In this document: piece by piece, positions 1 through 12,312 of the stretch
Layout: every line of letters begins with the position of its first letter
Position numbering within the stretch: position 1 is the first letter of the stretch
Origin: Camellia lanceoleosa
Taxonomy: Eukaryota; Streptophyta; Magnoliopsida; Ericales; Theaceae
Length of the DNA stretch: 64,000 nucleotides
Reading direction: 5' to 3'
Assembly: GCA_025200525.1 (NCBI GenBank)
Contig: CM045760.1
Span: 44,473,932 to 44,537,931, forward strand
Notes under the pieces: generated by a model
Told to the model about the DNA's origin: nothing
The model's database searches: none
The model's input: only the letters and a program-made list of their open reading frames with translations
Translations under genes and position numbers: made by a program

Positions 1-1461
1 ATTAAACCATTAACCATAGACCTCAATCTCAAGCTTAAACAATCCCAAAGTTGAAACAACCCTCAAAGCAAACAAAGAGTGAAGAAATGAGGGAGGTTGC
101 AGAGATTATGCTTGCTAAAATTAAGTGAGAAAAACACTAAAACAATGCAATCAACTCAAACAAGTGGTGTCTAAAGACCTAAAACACCAAGCTTGTGAGA
201 ACACTTACACTAGAAGCATGCAAAACAAGACTCAAATGACTTCACCAACCCAAAACAAAGTTAAAAAAGTCCAAATTAGAGGTTAAAACATGCTGGAATT
301 ATGCTATAAATGGCCAGAAAATTAAGCTAACACATAGCATAAACTAGGCTAGTAAACAAGACATAAGGAGGGGAGGCTAACCCCTCCAAATTTGGACTTC
401 AAAACATGATTTTGGCCACTGAAAAAGCTCTGAATATCAGTATTTAAAAGTTCAAAAAAAGATAGTGTAAAGGTGGAAAACACAAAGGTAAAGGCCTCGA
501 AAGCAAGGTGCAAAAAATAGTGATTAACCCCTCTACCTTTAATAGCCTTAAACCACAACCTTCAGCCCATAAAAACAGGTTTTAAAGAGCTTAAAAATAG
601 CAAGAAAATATGGAAAACAAGTGGTGTAAAGATGGTACAAAGGCAAAAGAAAGTATACCTCTTGAAGAGAAATGAACCATTAAGTCAAAAAATACCAATT
701 TCACACTCTAAAGTGCTTCAAAAGCTCAAATTCAAACTTAAATCATCTCAGCAAGAAGTTCTCTAGGTTTGGTTTAGAGTGTTTTGGCATAAGCTATGCA
801 AGTTGCAAGAGAAAGAGGATTTTTCCAAAATTATTTCTTCACTCCTAATGTTTTCTAACCTTGAAAGCAAGAAGAGAGGTCTTCTATATATAGAAATATA
901 TGAGCTTTGGTCGAAAATATCTAAAAAATAATAGCTGGAGCTTTGTGGAAACAACTGGAGAAAATATCTGGGTTTTACATTGGTGGCCGGCAAGCCAAAA
1001 ATGGTGGCTTGCCGTCGACAAATGGTAGCTGTCAGCCACCTGCCGGCCATGTTTCCAGTCCCGACTTCAGATGGGCATATCTCCCTCATCTAGACTCGAT
1101 TTTAGGTCATTCTTGAGTCTAAATTGAAGCCCCGGAAGTCTACTTTCCAATGGTGGTAGCCTTACATCTAAATTCTAAGTGTGCAAAGAGATATGCTTAT
1201 TTTAGTGAATGCTACTCAGTTCTCTTTTAACAATTTCATGCACAACTTCTTCCCCGACTAGGTTTCTTCCCTCTCCTCCAATTTTCTTCAATTACAAACC
1301 TATCAATAAGATGTTTAAAAATATTTTTCAAAGAGTTTACCTCTCTTCCATTTATTTCCACTTTGTCCTTACTCAGTTTATCGAAAAGTGCAACATTTAA
1401 CGAGATGCGAGCCTTAGACCATCATAGAAACATTTTCAAAAATATTTTGAAAGAGAGAGTT
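1..1461. other. Repeat-like DNA without a supported gene
   Basis: No reading frame here looks like a protein. Read on the minus strand, a TATA-like run (TATATATAGAAG, near 880-895) precedes a moderately GC-rich block around 960-1140, which resembles an LTR leader, but I could not find paired termini or a target-site duplication. Treat it as unclassified repeat DNA. A hairpin inside it is listed separately. Confidence 0.3.
984..1049. repeat. Nested inverted repeat (hairpin)
   Basis: TGGCCGGC at 984-991 is the exact reverse complement of GCCGGCCA at 1042-1049. Inside it, GGCAAGCCA (989-997) pairs with TGGCTTGCC (1005-1013). The two alternative stems overlap, so only one can form at a time. The patch is far more GC-rich than its surroundings. 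Confidence 0.6.
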
Positions 1462-2274
1462 TTAAGGTCTAAAATAATTTTGGTCAAAATAGTTTTGGTT
1501 CAAAAATGGGGTGTAAGGTTGGGATTTAGAAGTTCTTCTTACTGAAGAAATCAAACATTTGCACAGCACAACTTTCATCATCGGGTGATCACTCAGTGGC
1601 GCCCAAGTCTTAAGGGCGATCAAAAATGGAGTGTCTACAGTACTGCCCACTGCCGCATCAACCAAAAATTCCCTCATAAGTTTAGTTGTAATGCAAGTTA
1701 CACCACGGCACCTCCGTTGTGCAAAATTCGATGGAGGCCTAAGGCGTGGCGTCAAATCCAAAAATGCATTCCCACATTGCAACCCAAATAACAGCCTAAC
1801 ATCCTCATCGGTAAAGTCAACACTATAACCACCAATCACGAACATTTCCTCGTGTACGCTGTAAGACTATATAATGCTCACGACCATATCGTCACCTTTT
1901 CTGAACTCGGTGTGGTCCAGCTGATTTACAAGTATGGGCTCGAACAGTAACCAAAATAAGGTCTTCCATAAATGAACAAGGTGCATATCCTTTAACTTGA
2001 CCACGTATACCATTTTCACAAGGCTTGCGATGTTGGATCGAAAATTGAGCCTCTGTTTCGAACGCTTACTAGCACCCCCAAAATGGCCCACATTCTTCAG
2101 TTGCACAAACAGATTGTGGCCTTGCATGTTAACCCTAAACTTCTCAGATGTCAACGCCCCCTCTGCCTTTTTGCGTTTATGTTCACATAACTGAGTCCAT
2201 TGACTCGATAACCTAGTAACTTCTGCATTTTCAAACGTCAAGCCGTCAAACACAAAAAAAACAAAATACCCCAA
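1462..2274 (-). pseudogene. Degenerate coding remnant of unknown plant-type protein
   Basis: On the minus strand one frame stays open for about 135 codons (from 2274), meets a single TAG at 1867-1869, then stays open in the same frame to 1462. The downstream half contains FTDEDVRLLFGLQCG and a hydrophilic tail; this loosely recalls the N-terminal region of plant transposon-associated proteins that carry a Ulp1-like protease, but no protease domain is present and the match is from memory only. There is no clear promoter, splice signal or 3' end. The last residues before 1462 come from repetitive sequence. It could also be a chance open frame; the single-frame continuity over about 270 codons is the main reason to list it. 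Confidence 0.35.
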
Positions 2275-3920
2275 AACACATATTTACCAACAAACACATT
2301 AGAAACATCGCAGTATGGGTACACATTGTTCGATTGTCAACCCAATGAACGACAATACTAAAAAAACGTGGCTACTGAAAAAGAACACCAACCCAACAAC
2401 AACAATTTCACAATGCACAACATGCCACATAGAGAAACAAATACAATATTCATCGACTGACACGACTTATTGATGACTGAAAAAATGTCGACTCCCATGC
2501 AACATTAACGAACAACACAACATTTCATCGCATATTAGGTCCCATCCCACCCCACGCGACGTGAAGTTTCTAATGACTATTCCATTGTGGCATGTATGAG
2601 TTACATTTCATTACATTTATCTATATTACTCTATACCATTCAACAAACCATAGAACACATTTACATACATGACTACCTCACACACACATCCACTATACGT
2701 ACACGACCAACCATATACCACAAAGCAACAACAACATCACCTTGTTACCCCATAACCCCAACATGTCACTTTAGTATTATAGACTCATATAAAACATACA
2801 ACACCATGTCACTACCTCAACCTAAGTTTCAATAAACCCCCACACCAAGAAAAGAACCCCCAAAACAAGCCCAACATCGAATGTGTTGTCCCCCAAACTC
2901 ATTACGTGGGTGTGTACAAAGACAACCCGAACACGAATAAAAACACACAAACACAAGAATAGATACATTGCCACATCAGTTCCAAACCATATACAATTTT
3001 ACACATAAATCACTTAACATCGTAACAAATTTCACAAAACTCACATGACAACCACCAAAGTTCGAACTCAGTAACAGAACATGCACAAACACACAATGTG
3101 AAACGGAATAGAAAATATTTACGTTTCCTAGACATTGTTCAATCGTCCGTCGACACTGATCGTGTTGCACAAGACAGAATGAAGAGGTTCACATCAACAA
3201 AAAACCAATCCACAAAGCTAGGGTTCTACACCAGAACAGACTCAAAAAATGAATCAACCCAACCATTTGACGATCAAAAACTTGATTTGTAAAATATTTT
3301 CCCAAATCTCGAGCATGGGATGCAATCACGTATCTTTTTCAAATTTCAATCATGGAAAACTACAATCACACAATCTTAGGGTTTCATCACTTTCAGCAAT
3401 GCTTTCTATTTTCGATTTGGGGATTAACCTATAAACAATAAATGGTAATGCAGGTCAAGTTGGATCATTCAAATTTTCATGGGTCACAACTATCTGCTGG
3501 TTCACATAACGGGTAGGACAAACAGGTATATAAGAGATATAGGTAGCTAACGTCACACACAACCACACGGGGGGAGACCAAACGTATGTGCCTTGTTCAC
3601 ATCCCACAACTTTACACCAAATAGATTCCAAAGAACAACAAATTAATAGTATGCTTTCTTAGGGGACGTGAAACACACACATCTTTATCCCCATAATTAA
3701 ATACACCAGTTGTTGATGGTCAAAAACCAATGGCAATTTAGTAAACAACCAGGCATAAGGACTACACAGTTACCAAGAAAACATTTGGGACCATATGGAT
3801 CAGAAGATCAAAAAAAGGGATTTATTGGTCAATCCCCTTAAATTTTAACGAGTGACAAAAACTAATAATAATAATTTTCCCCAATCAAAGGCCATATATG
3901 CGTAGACTACTACATAAATA
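2275..3920. other. Intergenic DNA, nothing identified
   Basis: AT-rich sequence with scattered short chance reading frames on both strands. I see no terminal repeats, splice-bounded exons, RNA genes or long tandem repeats. Confidence 0.5.
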
Positions 3921-4150
3921 GAGTTCATTTGGGATGTGAGTTAGTTTTTTGGCTTTTTAGTTATTTTAGCTTGGGACTAAAAAGTCTCGTTTGAAATAAG
4001 CTTTTTAACTTTTTAAACTTTGGTGAGACAAGAAATGAAATGATTACGGTTTGGATGTAACATTTTGTCTTATTGACTTTTTAACGTATTTTGTTTTTTT
4101 GTGACTATCTTAGCCAAAAAACTAACCCAACCAATATGCTAAACGAGGGC
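3921..4150. mobile_element. Palindromic MITE of about 230 bp
   Basis: The left end (around 3921-3953) contains GTTAGTTTTTTGGCT and the right end (around 4116-4150) contains its reverse complement AGCCAAAAAACTAAC, followed by an outer arm (GTTTAGC..GAGGGC) that matches the left arm imperfectly. Short length, AT-rich centre and no coding capacity fit a miniature inverted-repeat element. No clean target-site duplication was recognised, so the superfamily is open. Confidence 0.55.
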
Positions 4151-4318
4151 ATAAGGTTTGGCCTTTCTCAAATTGTATCTCAATTTGAGAGAGCGTTTAG
4201 GTACAGCAGGCTTATTTTGAAACCGATTTTGATGATCTGAATTGTATATTTTTTAGAACTTGCTCAATAGAATTATGTAAAAAAATCAAAATAGTTTGAT
4301 ATTGGTAACTATATGTTT

Positions 4319-4533
4319 AAATCATATTTATTTTTAAAAAATGAATTACAAATATATTTTTAAGAATAATCATCTATTTTTTGTAATATACATTTGATTC
4401 AAACATAGAGATATTTATGAAAAAAACTAAAATGATTTGACATTTAAATTATATTTATTTTTAAAACATGAATGACAAATATAATTTTAAGAATATTCAT
4501 CTATTTTTTATAATATAAATTTGATTCAAACAT
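4319..4533. repeat. Diverged tandem repeat, two units with period about 127 bp
   Basis: An 88-bp AT-rich segment at 4319-4406 recurs at 4446-4532 with roughly ten differences; both end in TTTGATTCAAACATA. Part of the upstream spacer also matches, giving a period near 127 bp. No coding potential. Confidence 0.7.
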
Positions 4534-5339
4534 ATATATAACGATATTCGATCATCTTAATTTTTTGTTATAAATATTCTACTCAATAAATTTTAAAAAG
4601 TGAAGAATTCAAATAACTGAAATCAATCTTAAAATAAATTTATTAAATCAAAATGCTCTCTCAAATTATATATGTTATTTTGTTGGACTCCATACCCCTT
4701 TTTCTCTGTCTTTTTTTTTTTTTAAAAAAAAAAATTTATTCTACTTTTTTGGACCAATAAGGACTGCACGTGAGATGCTTCTGATGACCTTTCCTTCTTC
4801 TTTTTCTTTTTTTTTTTTTTTTTCTTTTTTTTTTTGACTTTTCCAAGGCCAATTAGATTTCAATTGTTGTTCTTCCACTTTCACTTTAATGATACCCGTG
4901 CGACGGGGTTAAATGAATAATTAAAAATAATTTTAAAATTAAATAATAATATAAAATTTATTTAAAAAATATATAAAAATAATAATTTAGAATGAATTAA
5001 ATTTTAATTATTTTATTAGAATATATGTTGCAGTTATTATGTTATTAATTATATATTTTAAATTCACAATAAGAAATAGATGCTATAATTTAATTGGTAA
5101 AGATGCAAAAATAGAAAGAATTAAAAAAATTATAATCATGATAAAATAAAAGTAAATTTCGTTTTATAAAATTTTTAGTTTTAGTTTATTCTATGTTAAA
5201 ATTTGTCATAAAGTTTAAACATACCTTTTAAAAATAAAACAATATATTTTTTTTTGATAAAATCGTTAAAATTGGTCAAAAGACCAACTAATTTATACAA
5301 AAATTAATTAATTAAAAATTTTAAATTTTATTTTATTTT
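4534..5339. other. AT-rich intergenic DNA with poly-T tracts
   Basis: Contains long T runs at about 4710-4745 and 4800-4834 and a stretch with almost no G or C at 4915-5330. Nothing coding was seen. Confidence 0.5.
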
Positions 5340-6480
5340 AAAGTATAAACAGTTTTCAACTGAAACATATATAACACTACAATATAAATGAGAGTATAAA
5401 TTTACTTTATATAAGTGAAATAACTGACTTTTTCATTCTTTTTCCGATGTGAGATTGTGTAAAATAAAAATTAACAATTGTTTGTGCAGAAAGTTTATTT
5501 CAAATCAAATAATATCAATCATTTAATCTTTAATTAAGTCAATCTTTAGTTTTTTTTCGAATCAAACAAATTTAATCAATATATTTTGATAAAATTGCTA
5601 AGATTGCAGTTAAACCAGTAAATCAATCAAATCGAAAACAGCTTTATAGATCAATCAATTTATACAAAAATTAATTAATTGAAACTTTTAAATGTTATTC
5701 TAATTTTAAATTTTAAACTATTTTGAATTGAAGTATGCACAATACTACAATATTAAATGGGAGCATAAGATTCACTTTATATAAGTGAAAAACTCATTTT
5801 TTCCTGATTTTTCCGATGTGGAATCAGATTATAAAATAAAAGTTAACAATTATTTGGGCGGGAAGCTTATTTCAAATCAAAAAAATCTAACCAATATATT
5901 TTGATAAAACCGTTAAAATCGCTGTTAAACTAACAAATCAGTCAAATTCAGCCTAATTGGCATGTTTAAAAGACCAACTAATTTACACAAAAATTAATTA
6001 ATTAAAACTTTTAAAATTTAAACTATATTGAATTGAAACATGCATAACACTACAATAAAACGGGAGTATAAGATTCAATTTATATAAGTGAAACGACTTA
6101 CTTTTTTCTTCTTTTTCTGATGTGGGATTATCAAATAAATCATAAACTAATTAAAGTTTTTATTTTAAAATTTATACTGCCTTGAACTGAACTATACACA
6201 ACACTATAATATTAAATGAGAGTATAAGATCCACTTTATATAAGTGAAACAACTCACTTTTTTTTTTTCTTTTTTCGATGTGGGATTATCAAATAAATTA
6301 TAAATTAATTAGAGTTTTTATTTTAAAATCTAAAATGTCTTGAACTGAACTATGCACAATACTATAATATTAAGTGGGAGTATAAGATTCACTTTATATA
6401 AGTGAAACAACTCACTTTTTCCTTCTTCTCTCGATGTGGGATTATAAAATAAATCATAGACTAATTAGAGTTTTATTTTT
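5340..6480. repeat. Five-copy tandem array with a conserved TATATAAGTGAAA core
   Basis: Five units share a core of TTTATATAAGTGAAAC, a T-rich spacer, then GATGTGGGATTAT or a close variant. Cores start near 5405, 5775, 6079, 6233 and 6392. Each is preceded by a block with ACTATAATATTAA and GGGAGTATAAGATTC, so whole blocks, not just the core, are repeated. Spacing is irregular (about 370, 305, 155 and 160 bp), suggesting unequal duplication with internal deletions. A sixth, dispersed copy lies at 22489-22690. No protein is encoded. Confidence 0.7.
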
Positions 6481-6559
6481 ATATAGTTAAATGGAATATA
6501 GTCAATGGAGATTTTTTAAATTGTTTAAAATTAAGAAAATTAGTATGTAGCGACCTTAA

Positions 6560-6640
6560 TTTTTTCTTAAATCATTATTTATTATTATTATTTTTCTTAA
6601 ATCATTATTTATTATTATTATTACTTTATTTTTTTATTAC
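6560..6640. repeat. Short tandem duplication, TTAAATCATTATTTATTATTA
   Basis: A unit of about 36 bp (ending in TTATTATTA) occurs twice in succession. It is simple AT-rich sequence between the tandem array and the family B LTR. Confidence 0.6.
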
Positions 6641-6766
6641 TTTATTAATTGCGTGAATACATGAGAATTTAATGTGATATTTAATTAATTTAATGTAATA
6701 TTTAATTACATATAATTAATCTGAATATATATAAATATATATTGAACTTATATAACATTTATTTAT

Positions 6767-8440
6767 TGTCACGACCCGCTCCCCGTACCCAAGGGTTAAG
6801 TATCGTGATGGCCAGTAACTGAGGTTACCTCCGGCCAATTCTTAAACAAATCAGTAAATGCGAGCGGAAGTAATATTTAAATGAGGGTACCAAAATAATC
6901 ATCGAAATTTCTATTTTTATTACAAAATATATGTTGATATTTACATAGAGAAATATCATAAAAATACTGTGTGTGTGTGTCTATTCCGCAGCCCCTCATC
7001 TAAGACTTTCCAAAAGTTATTTTTGAATTACACTGTTTCTTGAAAATTGGTAAACAACTATAAGCACATGGCAGAGCGATAAATATTATACCAAGAATAT
7101 AAGGGATACGAAATAACCATGGATAGTTAGTTAGGCCAAAACATTTAAGATAACTTAATCGGAGCAAATAATCCTTTAAGTAGCAAAACTGAGATTATGT
7201 AAATAAATAACCATAACTACATTAATTTGGTAAACAGATAATTTAAGTGGCAGAAACTGCTCATTTAAGTAGCAGAATTGAAATACAGAAATTATATAAG
7301 TAAATGACCATAACCACGGTATTGAATAGAACAAAACAGAGGTCACAGAAGTGACAGTCAGAACAGAGGTACGGATTCAAGAGGTGGCTCATATGGATTC
7401 TAGAGGTGGCTCCCACAATAGTGTAGCACTTAGCTCCACACAAAACAGAGGTACGGATTCAAGAGGTGGCTCGTACGGATTCTAGAAGTGGCTCCCACAA
7501 CAGTGTAGCACTTAGCTCCGTACAGCACTTTGCTCCGCACAGAACAGAGGTCAATGAATCAGAAGGCCACAAAGTAACCAAACAGACGCCAATGGTTATT
7601 TAAGTCTCTCAAAGCGTGGGACTCCCGTGGTAGCACTTACGAAACATAATTATATATAAGGTCATAGCCAAATATTCTTTAAAAGTAAAACAAACATATT
7701 CATGAGTTTTCTTTTAAGAAAATAGGGTTCAGAAAATAATTCATGTAACTGAAATCTTTATAAAACATAACTTTTATTAATATAATAATAAAACATAACT
7801 TGTATAAAACAGATTTTGGTAAGTTAAAACATACGTAAAATACATTTTCGTGACTCAAGATATAATATAACTCACCTTAATTTTAATACCTTACTCTTTC
7901 TTTCCACTATCAAAAACCCTTTCAGCTTCCATTATTTTTTTCTTTCTTTTCTTCCTCTCTTTTCTCTCTTTTTCTTTCCTCTCCTTTTTTCTTTTCTTTC
8001 TTCTTTCCTTTCTTTTCCTCTTCACCCAGATCAGCCCCTTCCTATAAATAGGAAGGTGAAACCATTCCTTGGCCAACACGTGGCCTGACCCCAAATCATT
8101 TCACAGATTCTATAATTAATTATATAGATTCATTCTTATCCTTAATAGATATTTAAGATAATTACTCTTTGACCCAATATTCTAATATAATTATATAAAT
8201 AATTAATTTCTAATTAAATTACACTCTATCTTATACTAACAAAAAATTAATTATTTATTTTACTACCACACTAATTATTATTATTATTATTATTTATATT
8301 TTCACTCCTAAATTTTTACTAATTATATTGTTTTACAAAATTACGCATAATAATATATAATAAATTATATATTTTCCGAACTGAGATTACATGATATTAA
8401 TATAAATTCTATAAAATAATTAAAAATCTGAGTTGTTACA
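6767..8440 (-). mobile_element. Solo LTR, Gypsy-type family B
   Basis: The plus-strand start TGTCACGACCC and end GTTGTTACA read on the minus strand as TGTAACAAC...GGGTCGTGACA, a standard TG..CA LTR of 1674 bp. It belongs to the same family as the LTR at 60707-62221, with the same termini and a shared purine/pyrimidine-rich leader beside a TATTTATA-like box near 8040-8050. The flanks TTTAT (6762-6766) and TATAT (8441-8445) match at four of five bases, consistent with an aged target-site duplication. No internal region is attached, so it is probably the product of recombination between two LTRs. Confidence 0.8.
7360..7520. repeat. Tandem duplication of about 78 bp inside the family B LTR
   Basis: A block containing CAGAGGTACGGATTCAAG, GGTGGCTCCCACAA and GTGTAGCACTTAGCTCC occurs twice in tandem. 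The family B copy at 60707-62221 has it once (around 61600-61690), so the duplication is private to this copy or its sub-lineage. Confidence 0.7.
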
Positions 8441-8445
8441 TATAT

Positions 8446-9146
8446 GTTGCATTTATATAATAAAATATAATATAATAATAAATTAGGTTTTAAGAGTGTT
8501 GCCACTTACCCAAAAAAAAAAAAGTATCATCAAAGAAGTTGAGAAAGCAGAGAGAGAAAGAGAAACGGTGGGAGACAGAGGTGAGGTAGACAGAAGAAGA
8601 AGAAGAAATTATTAGGGTTTTGTTTTGGTGTCTTTATTAATTTTTTAAGTATTTTTTTGATCTTTAAAAAATAATTGTGAGTACAAAATTCACTTTTCTT
8701 GATTTATGTTTATTTTGTTGTTATTATTTATTTATTTGATGTTAGTTTGATATTATACTTGCATGTAGATGATGAATTAATTTTCAATTATTTTGGTTAG
8801 TTATGTACGCAAGGTTTAGGATTTTTATATATATTTATTTTATGAATCTAGTTACATTTATGGATATATGAAATTAAAATAAATTAGGAATACATAAATA
8901 AATTCAGTATACTCCACTATGACTCCATGAATTGTTATTTTATTTGAATACCAGTGAGAGTAAGTGTAAAAAAAAAGAGTGAAGATTATGAGATTTATTT
9001 AAATACCTTAAACTCCGCATTATTATATTTGTTTTCATGAGTAGATGAGGGATTGTGTATATATATATTGTTGCTTCATTCTCAAGAGCAGACAACGATA
9101 TCCTCACGCAAGTTTGGCTTCAGAGCGGTGTTAGATATATAGGAGG
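8446..9146. other. Host DNA between two LTRs, GA-rich leader-like patch
   Basis: Around 8525-8615 a GA-rich stretch is followed by ATTAGGGTTTTG, the look of a plant 5' leader, but no start codon with an open frame follows. The rest is AT-rich with no gene. Confidence 0.35.
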
Positions 9147-9151
9147 CATAT

Positions 9152-9472
9152 TGTAACAACCCCATACTGTTTACCGAAAATCTACTGAATTACGTATTGA
9201 TTACTGCTAAACTGGACTGTTTATGACCGATAATTGAACTAACTGAAGTACTGAACTGACTGACTGAAATTAAACCTGAATTGATTGAGTATATTTATTG
9301 TATTGCATACTCTATCTGTTTGATTGATTGTATATATATCTGTTCGTGTTTTATGTTTAAACTGCAAATTGAAGGCCTTATCGGCGGCCGAACTGAAAAC
9401 CGTTTAGTGTTTCATGATCAGTAGAATTTATCTGATTTTATGGTATATTTATTTAAAATTTGATTAGGTATG
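9152..9472 (+). mobile_element. Solo LTR family A, left part (split by nested element)
   Basis: Begins TGTAACAACCCC immediately after CATAT (9147-9151). It is interrupted at 9472 by a complete Gypsy element and resumes at 18993. Together the two parts make one LTR of about 2417 bp ending GGGTCGTGACA at 21088, followed by a second CATAT (21089-21093). The LTR is a diverged relative of the LTRs of the element inserted in it, sharing blocks such as the ACTGAA-rich start and the GGCCTTATCGGCGGCCGA segment. Confidence 0.88.
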
Positions 9473-11884
9473 TGTAACAACCCTCGTACTGATTACCGTT
9501 AAACCACTGAATTATATACTGATTTCCGTTAAACTGAACTGCTAATGACTGATTAGTGAACGGGATGAACTACTGAACAAACTGAATGAAACTGAAACTG
9601 AAACTGAATAAGTTTGTCTATTGAATTGCGTGCTGCATCTGTTTGAGTGGATGATTATCTGTTTGAATTGATGTGTTTAAACTGTTAATTGAAGGCCTTA
9701 TCGGCGGCCGATTTAGGAACCGTTTAATGTTTTGTGACCAGTAGAATATTTATGATTTAATGGCATATTTATCTGAAAATTGATTAGGAACGATTAAATT
9801 AGATTGAATTGAGTTAATTGAGAACTTGGGCTTAATTACATGTTTGCCACCCTTAGTGGCCATTTGTTTATTGGTTATATTGAGCCTATACACTTAAAAC
9901 AACATTTGATCAGCCTTCTTTCCCTACCTATAGCCGACCAAACAAGAGGTTAGAGAGAGAGAGAGAGTTCATCTTGAGGGATTTGAGCTCATTTTGTAGA
10001 GATTGCTTGAGAATTGCTTGGAATTGAGGTGCATTGGCATAATTGAACTTGTTCTTCTTGAAATCAAGACTTAGGTAAGGAAGTTACCTTCTTATTGTTG
10101 TCCTTGAATTCCATCTTGCATGTTTCATGCATCATTAGAGAGCTAAGACATGAAATTGTCCATAGTTGATGAATTGGAGCTCCATTCATGCATGCATGTG
10201 TATATTGATGAGTTTGAAGTTGAATTCTTGGAGAATTATACATGCATGTACATATTTTTTCCATAGACCATGTTTTCATTTGGTTTTCAAAGATTGGAGC
10301 TCATTAGAGCAAGATTTGAAGCTTGGATTTGATTTGAAACTCATGCATGTCACTTTGTAGCATGTTCATGCATATTCATGAAAACTAGTTTGAAATTGGG
10401 TTTGAATTAAACACCCTTGGGCCTTGATTTCTTAAATTGAGGTTTGAAACATGTTATATTATGTGTTTTTATGAGTTTTCCAGAAAATGGGCCCAAGAGG
10501 ATCGATTTTGGAGGTTGAAACCTTGGTTTTGAATTCAGAACACAATTCTGGATTTTCCAGATTTCTGTTGTCCGCTCGAGCGGAGGTGTATGCGCTCGAG
10601 CATAGAAATCGCACTCCCAGTAATTGTTGCATACTTTGTACAGTGCGCTCGAGCGGATAAATTCACGCTCGAGCGGGTTTTTCGACCATCCAGTATATTT
10701 TGCAGACCGCTCGAGCGGAGGAAGTTACGCCGAGGGTAACGTTTCAGACGCTCGAAAGGGAATTGTGCGCTCGAGCGGGAACCTGTTTTCTGAAAAATTC
10801 TGAAAATGTTTTCGGTATGCATTTTCGCATCCTCATCGCATCCTAGGCATCCTTAGGCCTAGTTTAAAGCATCTTAACGAGGATTTAGACATAGAACCAC
10901 ACCGAAGAGATTAGGGATTTAATTAACATCCTTTCCAACTGTAAACTTAGTGTGTGTTCTATCTGTTTACCGTTTAGGGTTGGCTCACGGGGACGCACTC
11001 TAGCTATTGATAGCCCAATCACTGTGAGTAACAGATGTGTAAAGATATGTTCAAAATGTTTATCTTTTGAATACTGTTTACCGAACTGTTTACTGAAATG
11101 ATATTATTTATTGAATGAATGTATGTCCTATTTTCTGAACTGTACTGTGGCATCCTTAGCACCTACTGTTATTGACTGTTACAGAGCTCTGTCGGTTTCC
11201 TTGCGAAACCATACTGACGATGGCCATCACTATTGTTGGGTCTGTTAAGACCCGGTCCTTTGGACCATACTGTTTATAGGCTAATGGATGTACCACATAT
11301 GACTGATTGATTGAAATACTGAAAGATTGATATACTGTATAATGAATTGATTTCATTACTGTAAGGGCATTCATTCATAACCCCTTTATACATTATGTTA
11401 TTCACTGGGCTTTAGCTCACTGTTTATATATATATGTAGGTTCTCGGCGAAAAACCGAGCTAGGAGCGTGGGATTGGTCCCCAGTTTTGTCACCCCGCCA
11501 ATGTGCCTCACTGTGAGGTTCCGAGACGCCATGTCATGGCTTGGGGTGTTTTTGTGTCCCCATTAGTCTCCTACTGCTTTGTATCAAGGTATCGCCATCA
11601 GATAGATCAGATAGACTGCTTTATCAAGATCAGAATCGAGGATCAAGTCCCCGTACTAAATGTGTGTAATGATTGTATATACTGTACTGGTTTGAATGCA
11701 TATATGTATGAAAAATGTTTTTGGCATACAGATTTTCACAGCTCAATGGACACTAGTTATATACTGTATTGGCTTCCGCCAGTTACGAACTCGTTTCTCT
11801 CAGACATCGTTTCAGAGGGCCTTGAATCTCGGATTCATCGCCGATTCTGTGCTAAACCCATAGGGCGGGGTTTGGGTCGTGACA
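9473..11884 (+). repeat. 5' LTR of the Gypsy element
   Basis: 2412 bp, TGTAACAACCC...GGGTCGTGACA. Most of it is nearly identical to the 3' LTR, but differences are bunched in a few patches: the CTCGAG palindrome cluster (10570-10795), 11165-11215, 11440-11460, 11580-11640 and 11780-11870. A GA repeat lies at about 9952-9967. Confidence 0.93.
10560..10795. repeat. Cluster of CGCTCGAGCG palindromes in the 5' LTR
   Basis: Intact or near-intact GCTCGAGC palindromes occur around 10573, 10591, 10645, 10667, 10710 and 10768, with degraded relatives near 10728 and 10748. They lie in the second third of the LTR. The reading frame rich in Arg-Ser-Ser and Leu-Glu-Arg across this block is a by-product of the palindromes, not a gene. 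Confidence 0.85.
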
Positions 11885-11887
11885 GAG

Positions 11888-11899
11888 TGGTATCAGAGC
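11888..11899 (+). other. Primer-binding site, initiator tRNA-Met type
   Basis: TGGTATCAGAGC lies three bases after the 5' LTR end and is complementary to the 3' end of plant initiator tRNA-Met, the usual minus-strand primer for this superfamily. Confidence 0.9.
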
Positions 11900-12312
11900 G
11901 ATACTTAACCACGAGTTATACCGCACACACGTGTCCAAATGAGCTATAGGGTGTCCTAGAAAAGCAATTAGGGCATCTCATGAATTTGAAAAGTGTGTGC
12001 TTTTGACTGACTGAATACATGATAAAATGTTAAACTGTTTAATTGTACAACTGTTTATAATGATAATCAGATAATCGCTTATAGTGAAATGGATAATGCA
12101 AATGAAATCAAGCATCATCCTCTCGAGGCGAATGGCGACGGAACAAATGATGGAACTGTAATTGAAAGATCGACCGACCGACAATGTAACCACCTCCTCC
12201 TCTCCTGCAACCGAATGTAATGCACCAAATGCAGAATGCGAATGTTAATGAGATGGATATTATTAATGACTCGTAAATTCAAAGAAATGAAACCGCCGTC
12301 CTTTCAGGAGGC

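Noticed and set aside
3098..3434. Two overlapping short frames with plausible composition
   Set aside because: No splice signals, no known motif, and no continuation; too short to support.
7891..8094. Lys/Arg/Glu-rich frame, also a similar one at 61016-61216
   Set aside because: Both are the purine-rich leader of the family B LTR read as protein.
11888..11899. tRNA-like sequence TGGTATCAGAGC, also at 31344 and 49967
   Set aside because: These are retroelement primer-binding sites complementary to a tRNA 3' end; no cloverleaf follows.
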